DNA of 64,000 nucleotides from assembly GCA_009912175.1 (NCBI GenBank), contig WNDQ01000016.1, positions 1 through 64,000 on the forward strand, in the 5' to 3' direction. The notes below the pieces were generated by a model that saw nothing but the letters and a program-made list of their open reading frames with translations, was not told the origin of the DNA and searched no databases. Made by a program: the position numbers and the translations under genes. This document shows, piece by piece, positions 31,082 to 41,900 of the stretch (positions are counted from its first letter, which is position 1; each line of letters begins with the position of its first letter). The stretch comes from Paracidovorax wautersii. GTDB taxonomy: Bacteria; Pseudomonadota; Gammaproteobacteria; Burkholderiales; Burkholderiaceae_C.

Positions 31082-31777
31082 TCATGCCTTGAAGCCGCCC
31101 GCGCGTGTGGCCACGCGCGCCACCTGCACCACACGCTGGACGTGGATGCCCGGCGTGACGATGGCTTCGGGGTCGAGCGCACCCAGCTCGCAGACCTCGT
31201 GCACCGTCGCGATGGTGGTGCGCGCGGCGGTCGCCATCACCGGCCCGAAGTTGCGCGCCGACATGCGGTAGGTCAGGTTGCCCCAGCGGTCGCCGCGCTC
31301 GGCCTTGATCAGCGCGACGTCGCCGTGGATCGGGTACTCCAGCACGTAATGGCGGCCGTCGATCTCGCGTGTTTCCTTGCCGCGCGCCAGCTCGGTCCCA
31401 TAGGCCGTCGGGCAGAAGAAAGCGCCGATGCCGGCCCCGGCGGCGCGCAGACGCTCGGCCAGGTTGCCCTGGGGCACCAGTTCGAGCTCGACGCGGCCGC
31501 TGCGGTAGAGCGCGTCGAACACGTGCGAGTCGACCTGGCGCGGAAAGCTGCAGATCACCTTGCGCACCTGGCCGACCGCCAGCAGCGCGGCCAGGCCGTG
31601 GTCGCCGTTGCCGGCGTTGTTGTTGACCACCGTCAGGTCGCGCGCGCCCTGCGCGATGAGGCCGTCGATGAGCTCGGCCGGAATGCCGGACGTGCCGAAT
31701 CCGCCGATCAGCACGGTCGAGCCGTCGCGCACGTCGCGCAGGGCTTAGGCCACGCTGGGCACCAGTTTGTTGATCAT
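31082..31777 (-). pseudogene. pcaI: 3-oxoacid (3-oxoadipate) CoA-transferase subunit A with an in-frame TAA at codon 11
   Basis: ATG at 31777 with GGAGA Shine-Dalgarno; MINKLVPSVA*ALRDVRDGSTVLIGGFGTSGIPAELIDGL...; possible GTG restart at 31732. Confidence 0.82.
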
Positions 31778-31840
31778 GCCGGGGGTCTCCATCGATCCAG
31801 GGTTTGCCCTGGAACTTGTCGGGGATGATTTTGCGATAAT

Positions 31841-31855
31841 GTTCGATATACGAAT
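31841..31855. promoter_or_regulatory. Candidate PcaR/PcaU (IclR-type) operator in the pcaI / regulator intergenic region
   Basis: GTTCGATATACGAAT, near-palindromic, resembles the GTTCGATAATCGCAC-type PcaR site. Confidence 0.5.
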
Positions 31856-31876
31856 AAATGTTCATGGAAAGAACGA

Positions 31877-32707
31877 ATGGATTCTAAAGACGACCCCCAT
31901 CCAGCGCCAGACACGCCATCTCATGGATTACCCGCACCCGGCGACAGCTATGTGCAGTCCTTCGCGCGCGGGCTGGCGGTGATCCGCTCCTTCTCGGCCG
32001 AGGCGCCGCAGCAGACGCTGTCCGAGGTCGCGCAGCGCGCGGGCCTGACGCGCGCGGGCGCACGCCGCATCCTGCTGACGCTGCAGACGCTGGGTTATGT
32101 GAACTCCGACGGCCGGCACTTCCGGCTCACGCCGCGCATCCTCGCCCTGGGTTTTGCCTACCTCTCGTCCACGCCCGTGTGGGACCTGGCCGAGCCGGTC
32201 ATGGCCGACCTGGTGGACGAGGTCAAGGAATCGTGCTCGATCGCCGCGCTGGACGGCACCGACATCGTCTACGTGCTGCGTGTGCCCACGCAGCACAAGA
32301 TCATGCGCATCTCGCTGGCCGTGGGCTCGCGCCTGCCGGCGGCCTACACCTCCATGGGCCGCGTGCTGCTGGCCCACCTGCCACCCGCCGAGGCCCGCGC
32401 CGTGCTGCAGGCCTGCGACCTGCGCGCGCGCACGCGCCATTCGCTGACCGACGTCGACGCGCTGTGCGAACAGCTGGCCCAGATCCGCAAGCAGGGCTGG
32501 GCGCTGGTCAACCAGGAGCTGGAAGAAGGTTTGATCTCGGTGGCCGCGCCCCTCACCAACGCGCGCGGCGAAGTGCGCGCGGCCATCAACGTCAGCGGCC
32601 AGGCCAACCGCACCAGCGCGCGGGCGATGCAGCAGACCCTCCTGCCGCCGCTGCGCGCGGCCGCCAGGAAGATCTCGCAACTGCTGCAAAGCAGCGGCGC
32701 CTACTGA
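31877..32707 (+). CDS. IclR-family transcriptional regulator, PcaR/PcaU-like
   Basis: SYVQSFARGLAVIRSFSAEAPQQTLSEVAQRAGLTRAGARRILLTLQTLGYV...; divergent from pcaI. Confidence 0.9.
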   Translation: MDSKDDPHPAPDTPSHGLPAPGDSYVQSFARGLAVIRSFSAEAPQQTLSEVAQRAGLTRAGARRILLTLQTLGYVNSDGRHFRLTPRILALGFAYLSSTPVWDLAEPVMADLVDEVKESCSIAALDGTDIVYVLRVPTQHKIMRISLAVGSRLPAAYTSMGRVLLAHLPPAEARAVLQACDLRARTRHSLTDVDALCEQLAQIRKQGWALVNQELEEGLISVAAPLTNARGEVRAAINVSGQANRTSARAMQQTLLPPLRAAARKISQLLQSSGAY

Positions 32708-32738
32708 TTCCGTTGAAGTTTGGTACGCTGCCGCCCAT

Positions 32739-33209
32739 ATGTTCAATCCCTCCCAAGACGACGTCCGCCGCTTTTTCTGCGCGGTCTATGCCAAGGCGCG
32801 CGCCGGCAGCCCCATGGAGGCCATCGAGACGCTGGCCTCGCTCTGGATCGACGAGCACCCCGAATACCACGCCGATCTGGCCGACGTCGATGCCGCGCTG
32901 CTGCGCCAGTACGACGAGAGCCAGGGCCGCGCCAACCCCTTCCTGCATCTGTCCATGCATCTGTCGATCAGCGAACAATGCTCGATCGACCAGCCGCGCG
33001 GCATCCGGCAGGCGGTCGAGTTGCTGGCCGCGCGCCTGGATTCGCTGCACGACGCCCACCATGCCGCCATGGACTGCCTTGGCACCATGCTGTGGGAGAG
33101 CCAGCGCTCGGGCCGCCCGCCCGACGGCGATGCCTACATCGCCTGCGTGCAGCGCAAGGCCACGCGTGGCAGCGCGGCGCCGGGCGTGCCTGGCGGAACG
33201 ACCGCCTGA
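32739..33209 (+). CDS. DUF1841-family protein
   Basis: MFNPSQDDVRRFFCAVYAKARAGSPMEAIETLASLWIDEHPEYHADL...HLSMHLSISEQCSIDQPRGI. Confidence 0.8.
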   Translation: MFNPSQDDVRRFFCAVYAKARAGSPMEAIETLASLWIDEHPEYHADLADVDAALLRQYDESQGRANPFLHLSMHLSISEQCSIDQPRGIRQAVELLAARLDSLHDAHHAAMDCLGTMLWESQRSGRPPDGDAYIACVQRKATRGSAAPGVPGGTTA

Positions 33210-33243
33210 CGCCTTCCCTCTTCATTTCCCTGCCCCGACGACC

Positions 33244-34131
<888 letters not shown>

Positions 34132-34144
34132 ACGCCAGCCCAAC

Positions 34145-34825
34145 TCAGAACGCGCCGCGCAGCAGGCCGGCCGCCAGCGCAAACATCATGGCGCCCGTCG
34201 CGCCGTCCAGCACACGCCAGGCATGGGGGCTGGCGAACACCGCGCGCAGCCGGCGCCCCGCCACGGCCAGCAGCACAAACCACAGCGTGCTCGCGCAGGC
34301 CGCGCCGGCAACGAACACGCCGCGCAAATCGGCCGGCTGCTGGGCCCCGATCGAGCCGACCAGCACCACCGTGTCCAGGTACACATGCGGGTTGAGCAGC
34401 GTGAGCGCCACCAGCCCGGCCAGCACCCGGCCCACGCCGGGCATTGCCGCCACGCCGCCGATCGCCAGGCTGGCGCCGCCGCGCCACGCACGCCGCCAAG
34501 CATACACGCCATACGCCAGCAAAAAGGCCGCGCCGCCCACGGCCAGCAACTGCCCGGCCAGCGGCGCCTGCTGGATCAGCCGGCCCATGCCGGCCACGCC
34601 CAGGCCGATCAGCACCAGGTCGCTGGCGATGCACCAGGCCACGCAGGCGCCCACGTGCCGGCCCTGCACGGCCTGGCGCAGCACATACAGGTTCTGGGCG
34701 CCGATGGTGGCCACCAGCGACAGGCAGACGCCAAAACCAGTCAGCCACACGGCCAGGCCGGCCGCGCCAGGCAGGACGGACGCCTGCAGAAAAGGAAGTT
34801 CGAACGACAGCATGGCGCGCATCAT
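34145..34825 (-). CDS. LysE/ArgO-family amino acid exporter
   Basis: GFGVCLSLVATIGAQNLYVLRQAVQGRHVGACVAWCIASDLVLIGLGVAG; divergent from an ArgP-like regulator. Confidence 0.9.
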   Translation of the reverse strand: MMRAMLSFELPFLQASVLPGAAGLAVWLTGFGVCLSLVATIGAQNLYVLRQAVQGRHVGACVAWCIASDLVLIGLGVAGMGRLIQQAPLAGQLLAVGGAAFLLAYGVYAWRRAWRGGASLAIGGVAAMPGVGRVLAGLVALTLLNPHVYLDTVVLVGSIGAQQPADLRGVFVAGAACASTLWFVLLAVAGRRLRAVFASPHAWRVLDGATGAMMFALAAGLLRGAF

Positions 34826-34842
34826 CACGACTTCGCTTGATT

Positions 34843-34862
34843 CAGTAAAATTAAAAATACTG
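34843..34862. promoter_or_regulatory. AT-rich inverted repeat between argO-like and argP-like genes, candidate operator
   Basis: CAGTA-AAATTAAAAA-TACTG in the 57-bp divergent intergenic region. Confidence 0.4.
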
Positions 34863-34882
34863 CTTCGTCTTCAGTTTTTCTA

Positions 34883-35806
34883 ATGCTCGACTACGCCGCC
34901 CTGCAAGCCCTGGCGACGGTGGTGCGCGAAGGCAGTTTCGAGCGCGCCGCCCACCGCCTGCACATCACTCCTTCGGCCGTCTCGCAGCGCATCAAGCTGC
35001 TGGAAGAGCGCGTCGGCCAGACCCTGGTGGTGCGCGGCGTGCCCTGCACCGGCACCGAGGCCGGGCGCCGCCTGTGCCTGCATGTCGAGCAGGTCGCGCT
35101 GCTCGAAAACGAACTGCGCCGCGCCAACCCCACGCTGGTGCCCGACCCGCAGGCTCTGCCGCCCACGCTCAAGCTCGCCGTCAACGGCGACTCACTGGCG
35201 ACCTGGTTCATGGGCGCGCTGGCCGCCTTCACCGCCAGCGGCGACGAGCTGCTCGACATCCGCATCGACGACCAGGACCACACCGCGCAGTTCATCAAGG
35301 AAGGCGACGTGCTGGCCGCCGTCACCGCCACGGCCGGGGCCATCGCCGGCTGCGACACCGTGCCGCTGGGCACCATGACCTATGTGGCCGCGGCTTCGCC
35401 CGCCTTCGTGGCGCGCCACCTGCCCGCCGGGGCCGATGCGCCGTCGCTGGCCCGCGCCCCGCAGATGACCTTCGACCGCCGCGACCGGCTGCAGGACAAC
35501 TGGCTGCGCCAGGAAGGGCTGCTGTCCAGCCGGGCGCTGGCGCCGCGGCATTTTTTGCCCTCGGTGGCCGGCTACGTGCGCGGCTGCGAGATCGGCATGG
35601 GCTGGGGCATGCACCCGCTGGCCCTGGTGCAGGGCCAACTGGACCAGGGGCTGCTGGTGGAGATCAAACCCGGCGCGCGCCTGGACGTGCCGCTCTACTG
35701 GGTCTACGCGCGCTCGGCCAAGGCCAGCCTGGCCCGGCTGACCCGGTGCGTGCTGGCGGCCGCTCCCCAGGGCCTGCACTCGCCCCCAGGCGCGACATCG
35801 GCCTGA
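34883..35806 (+). CDS. argP: LysR-family ArgP/IciA-like regulator
   Basis: MLDYAALQALATVVREGSFERAAHRLHITPSAVSQRIKLLEERVGQTLVVRG. Confidence 0.9.
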   Translation: MLDYAALQALATVVREGSFERAAHRLHITPSAVSQRIKLLEERVGQTLVVRGVPCTGTEAGRRLCLHVEQVALLENELRRANPTLVPDPQALPPTLKLAVNGDSLATWFMGALAAFTASGDELLDIRIDDQDHTAQFIKEGDVLAAVTATAGAIAGCDTVPLGTMTYVAAASPAFVARHLPAGADAPSLARAPQMTFDRRDRLQDNWLRQEGLLSSRALAPRHFLPSVAGYVRGCEIGMGWGMHPLALVQGQLDQGLLVEIKPGARLDVPLYWVYARSAKASLARLTRCVLAAAPQGLHSPPGATSA

Positions 35807-35894
35807 TCCACGGCTGCCTCATGGCCGACAGCCCCGCCCGGGCCGAGCAGGCACAATCGGACACGCTCCTCCTTCCGTGCCCTGACAACGCCGC

Positions 35895-37082
35895 ATGCTG
35901 ATCGACTTCTTCTACGCCCTGCGCTCGGCCCGACTGCCGGTGTCGGTGCGCGAGTACCTGACGCTGCTGGAGGCGCTCGACGCCGGCGTCACCGGCCCGC
36001 GCTCGCACAAATCGGTCTCGCTCGACGACTTCTACTACGTCAGCCGCGCCGCCCTGGTCAAGGACGAACGCCTGTACGACCGCTTCGACCGCGCATTCGG
36101 CACCTTCTTCAAGGGCCTGGCGCGGCACGACGAGCCGCTGCAGGCCATTCCGGCCGACTGGCTGCGCCAGTCGCTGCTGCGCGAGCTCACGCCCGAGCAG
36201 CGCGCCGCCCTCGAGGCCATGGACTGGGACACGCTCATGCAGACCCTGCGCCAGCGCCTGGCGGAACAAAAGGAACGCCACGAAGGCGGCAACAAGTGGA
36301 TCGGCACCGGCGGCACCAGTCCCTACGGCAACGGCGGCGTCAACCCGCGCGGCATCCGCATTGGCGGGCCCGGGGGCAACAAGAGCGCGGTCAAGGTCTG
36401 GGAACAGCGCGCCTGGCGCGACTACGACGACAACCAGGAACTGGGCACCCGCAACCTCAAGGTCGCGCTGCGCCGCCTGCGCAAGTTCGCCCGCCAGGGC
36501 GCGGCCGAGGAACTGGACCTGGACGACACCGTGCGCGCCACCGCCGCCAACGCCGGCTGGCTCGACATCAAGATGGTGCCCGAGCGCCACAACCAGGTGA
36601 AGGTGCTGCTGCTCATGGACGTGGGCGGCACCATGGACGAACACGTCGCGCGCGTGGAGGAACTGTTCTCGGCCGCGCGCGCCGAATTCAAGCACCTGGA
36701 CTTCTACTACTTCCACAACTGCCCCTACGACCACCTCTGGAAGAACAACCGCCGCCGCGCCACCGAAAAATTCGACACCTGGGACGTGCTGCGCAAGTAC
36801 AACCGCGACTACAAGCTGATCTTCATCGGCGACGCCACCATGAGCCCCTACGAGGTGCTGCAGCCCGGTGGCAGCGTCGAGTACAACAACGCCGAGGCCG
36901 GCGCCGAATGGCTGCGCCGCCTGGTGCAGACCTTCCCCGATCACGCCTGGATCAATCCCGAACCCCAAGGGGTGTGGCAGTATCGGCAAAGCATCGCCCT
37001 GATCCAGGAACTGGTGGGCGGGCGCATGTATCCGATGACACTCGCCGGCCTGGAGCAGGCCATGCGGGTGCTGACACGCTGA
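35895..37082 (+). CDS. VWA domain / CoxE-like protein
   Basis: MLIDFFYALRSARLPVSVREYLTLLEALDAG; VKVLLLMDVGGTMDEHVARVEELFSAA. Confidence 0.88.
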   Translation: MLIDFFYALRSARLPVSVREYLTLLEALDAGVTGPRSHKSVSLDDFYYVSRAALVKDERLYDRFDRAFGTFFKGLARHDEPLQAIPADWLRQSLLRELTPEQRAALEAMDWDTLMQTLRQRLAEQKERHEGGNKWIGTGGTSPYGNGGVNPRGIRIGGPGGNKSAVKVWEQRAWRDYDDNQELGTRNLKVALRRLRKFARQGAAEELDLDDTVRATAANAGWLDIKMVPERHNQVKVLLLMDVGGTMDEHVARVEELFSAARAEFKHLDFYYFHNCPYDHLWKNNRRRATEKFDTWDVLRKYNRDYKLIFIGDATMSPYEVLQPGGSVEYNNAEAGAEWLRRLVQTFPDHAWINPEPQGVWQYRQSIALIQELVGGRMYPMTLAGLEQAMRVLTR

Positions 37083-37104
37083 ACCCCATCCAACCAAAGA
37101 CCCA

Positions 37105-38916
37105 ATGCCCTTGAAAGACCAAGGACACCTGCTCCGACTCGTCATGCTCGCCCTGGCCGTGGCCCTCACCGGCTGCCAGACCCTCCAGGAAGAACACAAG
37201 CCGCCGGCCAAGCCGGCCTTCGCACTGGAAGTCGAGGGCCCCGACGACGTGCGCGAGCTGCTGCAGCAGCACCTGGAGCTGCAGCGCTTTCGCGAATTCC
37301 AGGGCCTGCGCGACCTGGAGATCAACCGCCTGATCGGCATGGCGCCCGACAACATCCGCGAGCTGCTGGCCACGCTGGGCTATTTTTCGCCCGACATCGA
37401 GATCGAGCGCGAGAACCGCCCCGGCCAGATCCCCGTCGTGCGCGTGAAGGTGCAGCCCGGCCCGGCCACCCACGTCACCGACGTCGAATGGCGCTTCCAG
37501 GGCGACATCGCCACCAACCCGGACGCCGACGTGGCACGCCAGCGCACGCAGATCCAGCGCGACTGGCTGCTCGAGCCCGGCAAACGTTTTCGCCAGTCCG
37601 ACTGGGCCAGCGCCAAGACCGAGGCCGTGCGCGGCCTGACCGCGCGCCGCTACCTGGCCGGCAAGCTCGCCGACAGCCAGGCCGACGTCGACCCCTTCAA
37701 GCAAGGCGCGCGGCTGGGGCTGACGCTGGACTCGGGCCCGGTCTACCGATTCGGCGGCCTGCAGGTCCAGGGCCTCAGGCGCTACGACCAGACGCTCATG
37801 GTCGAGCGCTTCGCGCGCATCGAACGCGGCAGCGAATACGACCGCGACACCCTGCTCGCCGCCCAGCAGCGGCTGGCCGACAGCGGCTACTTCGACTCGG
37901 TGTTCCTGTATGTCGACCCGGCCAGCGACCCGCAGGACGCGCCCGTCCAGGTGCAGGTCTCCGAAGCCAAGATGCAGAAGGTGGTGCTGGGCGTGGGCTA
38001 CAGCACCGACGAGCGCGCGCGGCTGTCGGCCCAGCACACCTACCTGCGCATCCCGGGGCTGGACTGGAAAGCCACCACCAAGCTCTCCATCAGCCAGGAG
38101 GACCGGACCGCCTCGATCGACCTGCTCTCGCCGCCCAACGAACACTACTGGCGCAACTCGATCTCGGCGGCGCTGAGCAACACCGACTACGCCGACCTCA
38201 ACGTCAAGGGCCAGTCGTTCAAGGTGGGCCGCACGCGCACCAGCGACGACGGCCACGACGACCTGAGCTACTTCGTGCAGCTCGAGCGCAACCAGGAAAG
38301 CAGCAGCCTGGGCAGCCAGCTCACCTCGGCCACCATGCTGGGCGGCAGCTGGGTGCGCCGGCGCTTCGACAACGACAGTTTTCCCACGCGCGGCTGGGGC
38401 CTGGGGCTGGACGCCGGCGCGGGTTTCACCATGAGCGGCAAGCAGTACCCCTTCACGCGCGTCGGCGCGCGCGCGCTCGGCTTCGTGCCGCTGCCGACCG
38501 GCGCCGGCCGCATCGCGCTGCGCGCGCAAGGCGCGGCCGTCACCGCGCGCACCGAAGCGCCCGTGCCCGCCTCGCTCAAGTTCCTGACCGGCGGCGACGC
38601 CACCGTGCGCGGCTACAGCTACCGCAGCATCGGCGTGACCACCGACGGCGTGACCGTGCCCGGCCGCTACCTGGCGCTGGGCAGCATCGAATGGCAGCGG
38701 CCCATCGTGCTGGACGGCCGCCCCAGCGCCTGGGAGTCGCTGGTCTTCGTCGACAGCGGCTCGGTCGCCGACAAGCCGCAGAACCTGAGCTTTTCAACCG
38801 GCGTGGGCGTGGGCGCACGCTGGCGCAGCCCCATCGGCCCTTTCCAGATCAGCACCGCATACGGGCTGAAAGACAAAAAAATGCGCCTGCACCTCGCCGT
38901 CGGCTTCGTGTTCTGA
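37105..38916 (+). CDS. tamA: Translocation and assembly module TamA (Omp85/BamA superfamily), lipoprotein-like N-terminus
   Basis: POTRA-like region, LTGCQ lipobox, GGDATVRGYSYRS Omp85 motif, terminal VGFVF; followed by tamB. Confidence 0.9.
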   Translation: MPLKDQGHLLRLVMLALAVALTGCQTLQEEHKPPAKPAFALEVEGPDDVRELLQQHLELQRFREFQGLRDLEINRLIGMAPDNIRELLATLGYFSPDIEIERENRPGQIPVVRVKVQPGPATHVTDVEWRFQGDIATNPDADVARQRTQIQRDWLLEPGKRFRQSDWASAKTEAVRGLTARRYLAGKLADSQADVDPFKQGARLGLTLDSGPVYRFGGLQVQGLRRYDQTLMVERFARIERGSEYDRDTLLAAQQRLADSGYFDSVFLYVDPASDPQDAPVQVQVSEAKMQKVVLGVGYSTDERARLSAQHTYLRIPGLDWKATTKLSISQEDRTASIDLLSPPNEHYWRNSISAALSNTDYADLNVKGQSFKVGRTRTSDDGHDDLSYFVQLERNQESSSLGSQLTSATMLGGSWVRRRFDNDSFPTRGWGLGLDAGAGFTMSGKQYPFTRVGARALGFVPLPTGAGRIALRAQGAAVTARTEAPVPASLKFLTGGDATVRGYSYRSIGVTTDGVTVPGRYLALGSIEWQRPIVLDGRPSAWESLVFVDSGSVADKPQNLSFSTGVGVGARWRSPIGPFQISTAYGLKDKKMRLHLAVGFVF

Positions 38917-38932
38917 GGCGGGATGATTTGAC

Positions 38933-41900
38933 ATGACCGATCCCGTTGATCCCCCCATCACCGACCCCGCCATCCAGGCGCTGCGCGAGCGCCCGCTCGC
39001 GCCTCCGTCGCCCGGCCGCCGGCGCCACCGCCACGAAGAGCCGCCCGAGGAAACACCCGATGGCATCGGCCACCGCATCCTGCGCGCGCTGATGTGGGTC
39101 GTGCCCATCCTGCTGCTGCTGCTCGTGGTCGTGGTGCTGGGCCTGTGGATCTGGACCGGCAGCCAGCGCTCGCTGGCCCAGGCCATCACACTGGCGCAGC
39201 GCTTCGTGCCGGCCGCCAGCGCCCTGCAGGCCACCGGCGTGGAAGGCAGCCTGCGCCACGGCGGGCGCATCGCCAGCCTGCGCTGGACGCAGCCCGACGG
39301 CGTGAGCGTGGCCGCCGACGGCCTGCAGATCGCCTGGCAGCCGCTGGCCCTGCTGACCGGCACCGTGCGCGTGAACACGCTGGCGGCCGAACGTGTGCAG
39401 GTCGTCGACCGCACGCCCGCCCCCGCCAACCCCGAGCCCAGCCAGCCACTCAAGAGCCTGGTGCTGCCGGTGCGCATCGAGGTGCCGCAGATCCGCCTGG
39501 GCCACTTCGGCTGGGACGAGCCCGAGTCCTTCGCCTTCGACACCCTGGAAGCCGGCTACACCTTCAACGGCCTCACGCACGAACTCAAGATCGACCAGAT
39601 CAACCTGGCCAACGGCCAGTACAGCCTGCATGCACGCATGGCCTCGCAAGCGCCCATGGCGCTGGCCGCCGAGCTGCAGGGCCGGCTGCAGGCGCCCATG
39701 CCCGAGGGCGAGCCGCCGCTGCCCCTGGTGCTGCAGGCCAAGGTCGACGGCCCGCTGGAGCTGCTGCAGATCACCGCGCAGGCCGAAGCCGAACTGAAGG
39801 AACGCGCCGCCGCCGACACGGGCGTTGGCAGCGCCGCGCCGCCATCCGGCACGGCCCCGCCCTCGCCCGCCCCTGCCCCCGCGCTGGGGACGCTGCCGCG
39901 CGCCGTCGTCCACGCGCGCGTCGCCCCCTGGCAGGCCGGCCTGCCCGTGCAGCAGGCCGACGTGGCGCTCTCGCACATCAACCTGCGCGCCTTCCTGCCC
40001 TCGCTGCCCACCACCCTGCTCGACGGCCAGGCCAGCATCACGCCGCGTGCCAGCGACCCGGCTGCCGCCACGCCCGCGCCGGGCGCCACCGAGCCGGCCG
40101 CCGCAGGCCAGCAGCTCGACATCGTGGCCGACATCCGCAACAGCGAACCCGGCCCCTGGGACCGCCAGCGCCTGCCGCTGGCGCGCATCCAGGTCCAGGG
40201 CGACTGGCGCCACGGCCCCGACGGCCAGGCCGCCAACGTGCAGCAATTGCTGCTGGCCCTGGGCGGCGGCGAATTGAGCGGCAGCGGCCGCTTCAGCCTG
40301 GCCCCGGCCGCGGCAACCCCGCCGCCGCAGACACCGCCCACCGCCGCCCCATCCGCAGCCGAGGCAACGCCGCCCGCCGCGCCCCCCGCCGTGTGGCAGG
40401 CCCAGGCCGACCTGCGGCTGCACAACGTCAACCCGCAGGCGCTTCACAGCACGCTGGCGGCCGCGCCGCTCAGCGGCACGCTGGCCGCGCACTCGCGGCC
40501 GGCCACGGCTGCCGCAACCCAGCCCGGCGTGGACTTCGACGTCAACATCACCGGCAAGCCGCCCGCGCGCGGCGGCAACCTGCTGTGGATCCAGCAACTG
40601 GTGGCGCGCGGCGCCTGGGCCGACGACGCCGTGACGCTGCAGCGGCTGCGCCTGGCCAGCAACCAGGCCCGCGTCGAAGGCAGCGGCAGCTACCGCCTGG
40701 CGGCCCAGACGGCCGCCGCCAAGCTGGACCTGTCGATTCCCGGCGCGCAGGGCCGCATCGACGGCAGCATCGGCCCCAGCCAGGGCAAGGGTGACGCCCG
40801 CATCACCCTGGCCAACGCCAGCCAGACCCTGGCCTGGGCACGCCGCCTGCCGGGCATGGCCCGCCTGCTCAACGGCCAGCAGTTGCGCGGCAACGCGCGG
40901 CTCGACGCGCAATGGCAAGGCGGCTGGCAGCGCCCCACCGTCAACGCCGCGCTCGACGTGCCGCAGCTCGCGCTCACCCAGAACGGCCAGCCGCCGATGG
41001 CGCTCAGCGGCGTGCAGGCCCGCCTGCAAGGCCGCCTGGACCAGGCCAGCCTGAGCCTGCAGGGCCGTGCCCAGGGCGCGGGCCAGACCATCGACCTGCT
41101 CACGCAGCTCAGCGGCGGCAACAAGGCCGCCAGCGGCCAGCCCGCACGCTGGGTGGCCGACGTGCAGACCCTGCGCGTGCGCGCCGACGACCCGACCGCG
41201 CCCGCCGGCGCCGCGCCGAGTCCGTGGACGCTGGAGACCACGCAGCCGCTCAACCTGAGCTGGCAGAACCAGACGCTGCAGGCCAGCGCGGGCAGCGCCC
41301 GGCTGCTGCCGCCGACCCGCATCGTGGCCAACTCGCGCGAGAGCCTGCCCATCACCTGGGACCCCGTGCGCCTGCGCACCACCGCCCAGGGCCTGGCCGA
41401 GCTGCGCACCGCCGGCCGCATCCAGGGCCTGCCCTTCGCCTGGGCCAACGCGCTGTCGGGCGGCAAGCTGGCGGCCAGCGGCATCAGCGGCGACCTGGCG
41501 CTGGACGCCGACTGGAACGTGCAGCTCGACCAGAACCTGCAGGCCCGCATCGCCGTCGGCCGCGCCTCGGGCGACCTCGACCTGCTGTCGCAGGACGCCA
41601 TGGGCGATGCCTTTGCGCTGTCGGCCGACCAGGTCAAGACGCCGCCCGGGCGGGGCACGACCAAGATCACCGTGATCGACCCGCAAGGCGGCTCGGGCAC
41701 GGCCTCGTCGACCGCGCCAGCGGCCGCCAGCGCCGCGCCCGCGGGCCGCCGGATCACCGCCGGCATCAAGACCATGAGCCTGGTGGTGACGGCCAACAAC
41801 ACGCAGCTCGACGCCCAGCTCGCCTGGGACACCGAGCGGCTGGGCCAGGCCAACGGCCAGCTGCGCAGCCCGCTCACCCGCGCGGGCGGCGCCTGGCAAT

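Noticed and set aside
20402-31747. Stop-codon reassignment explaining the ECH TAG and pcaI TAA
   Set aside because: Two different stop codons are involved, and many neighbouring genes end normally at TGA/TAA/TAG; point mutations are simpler.
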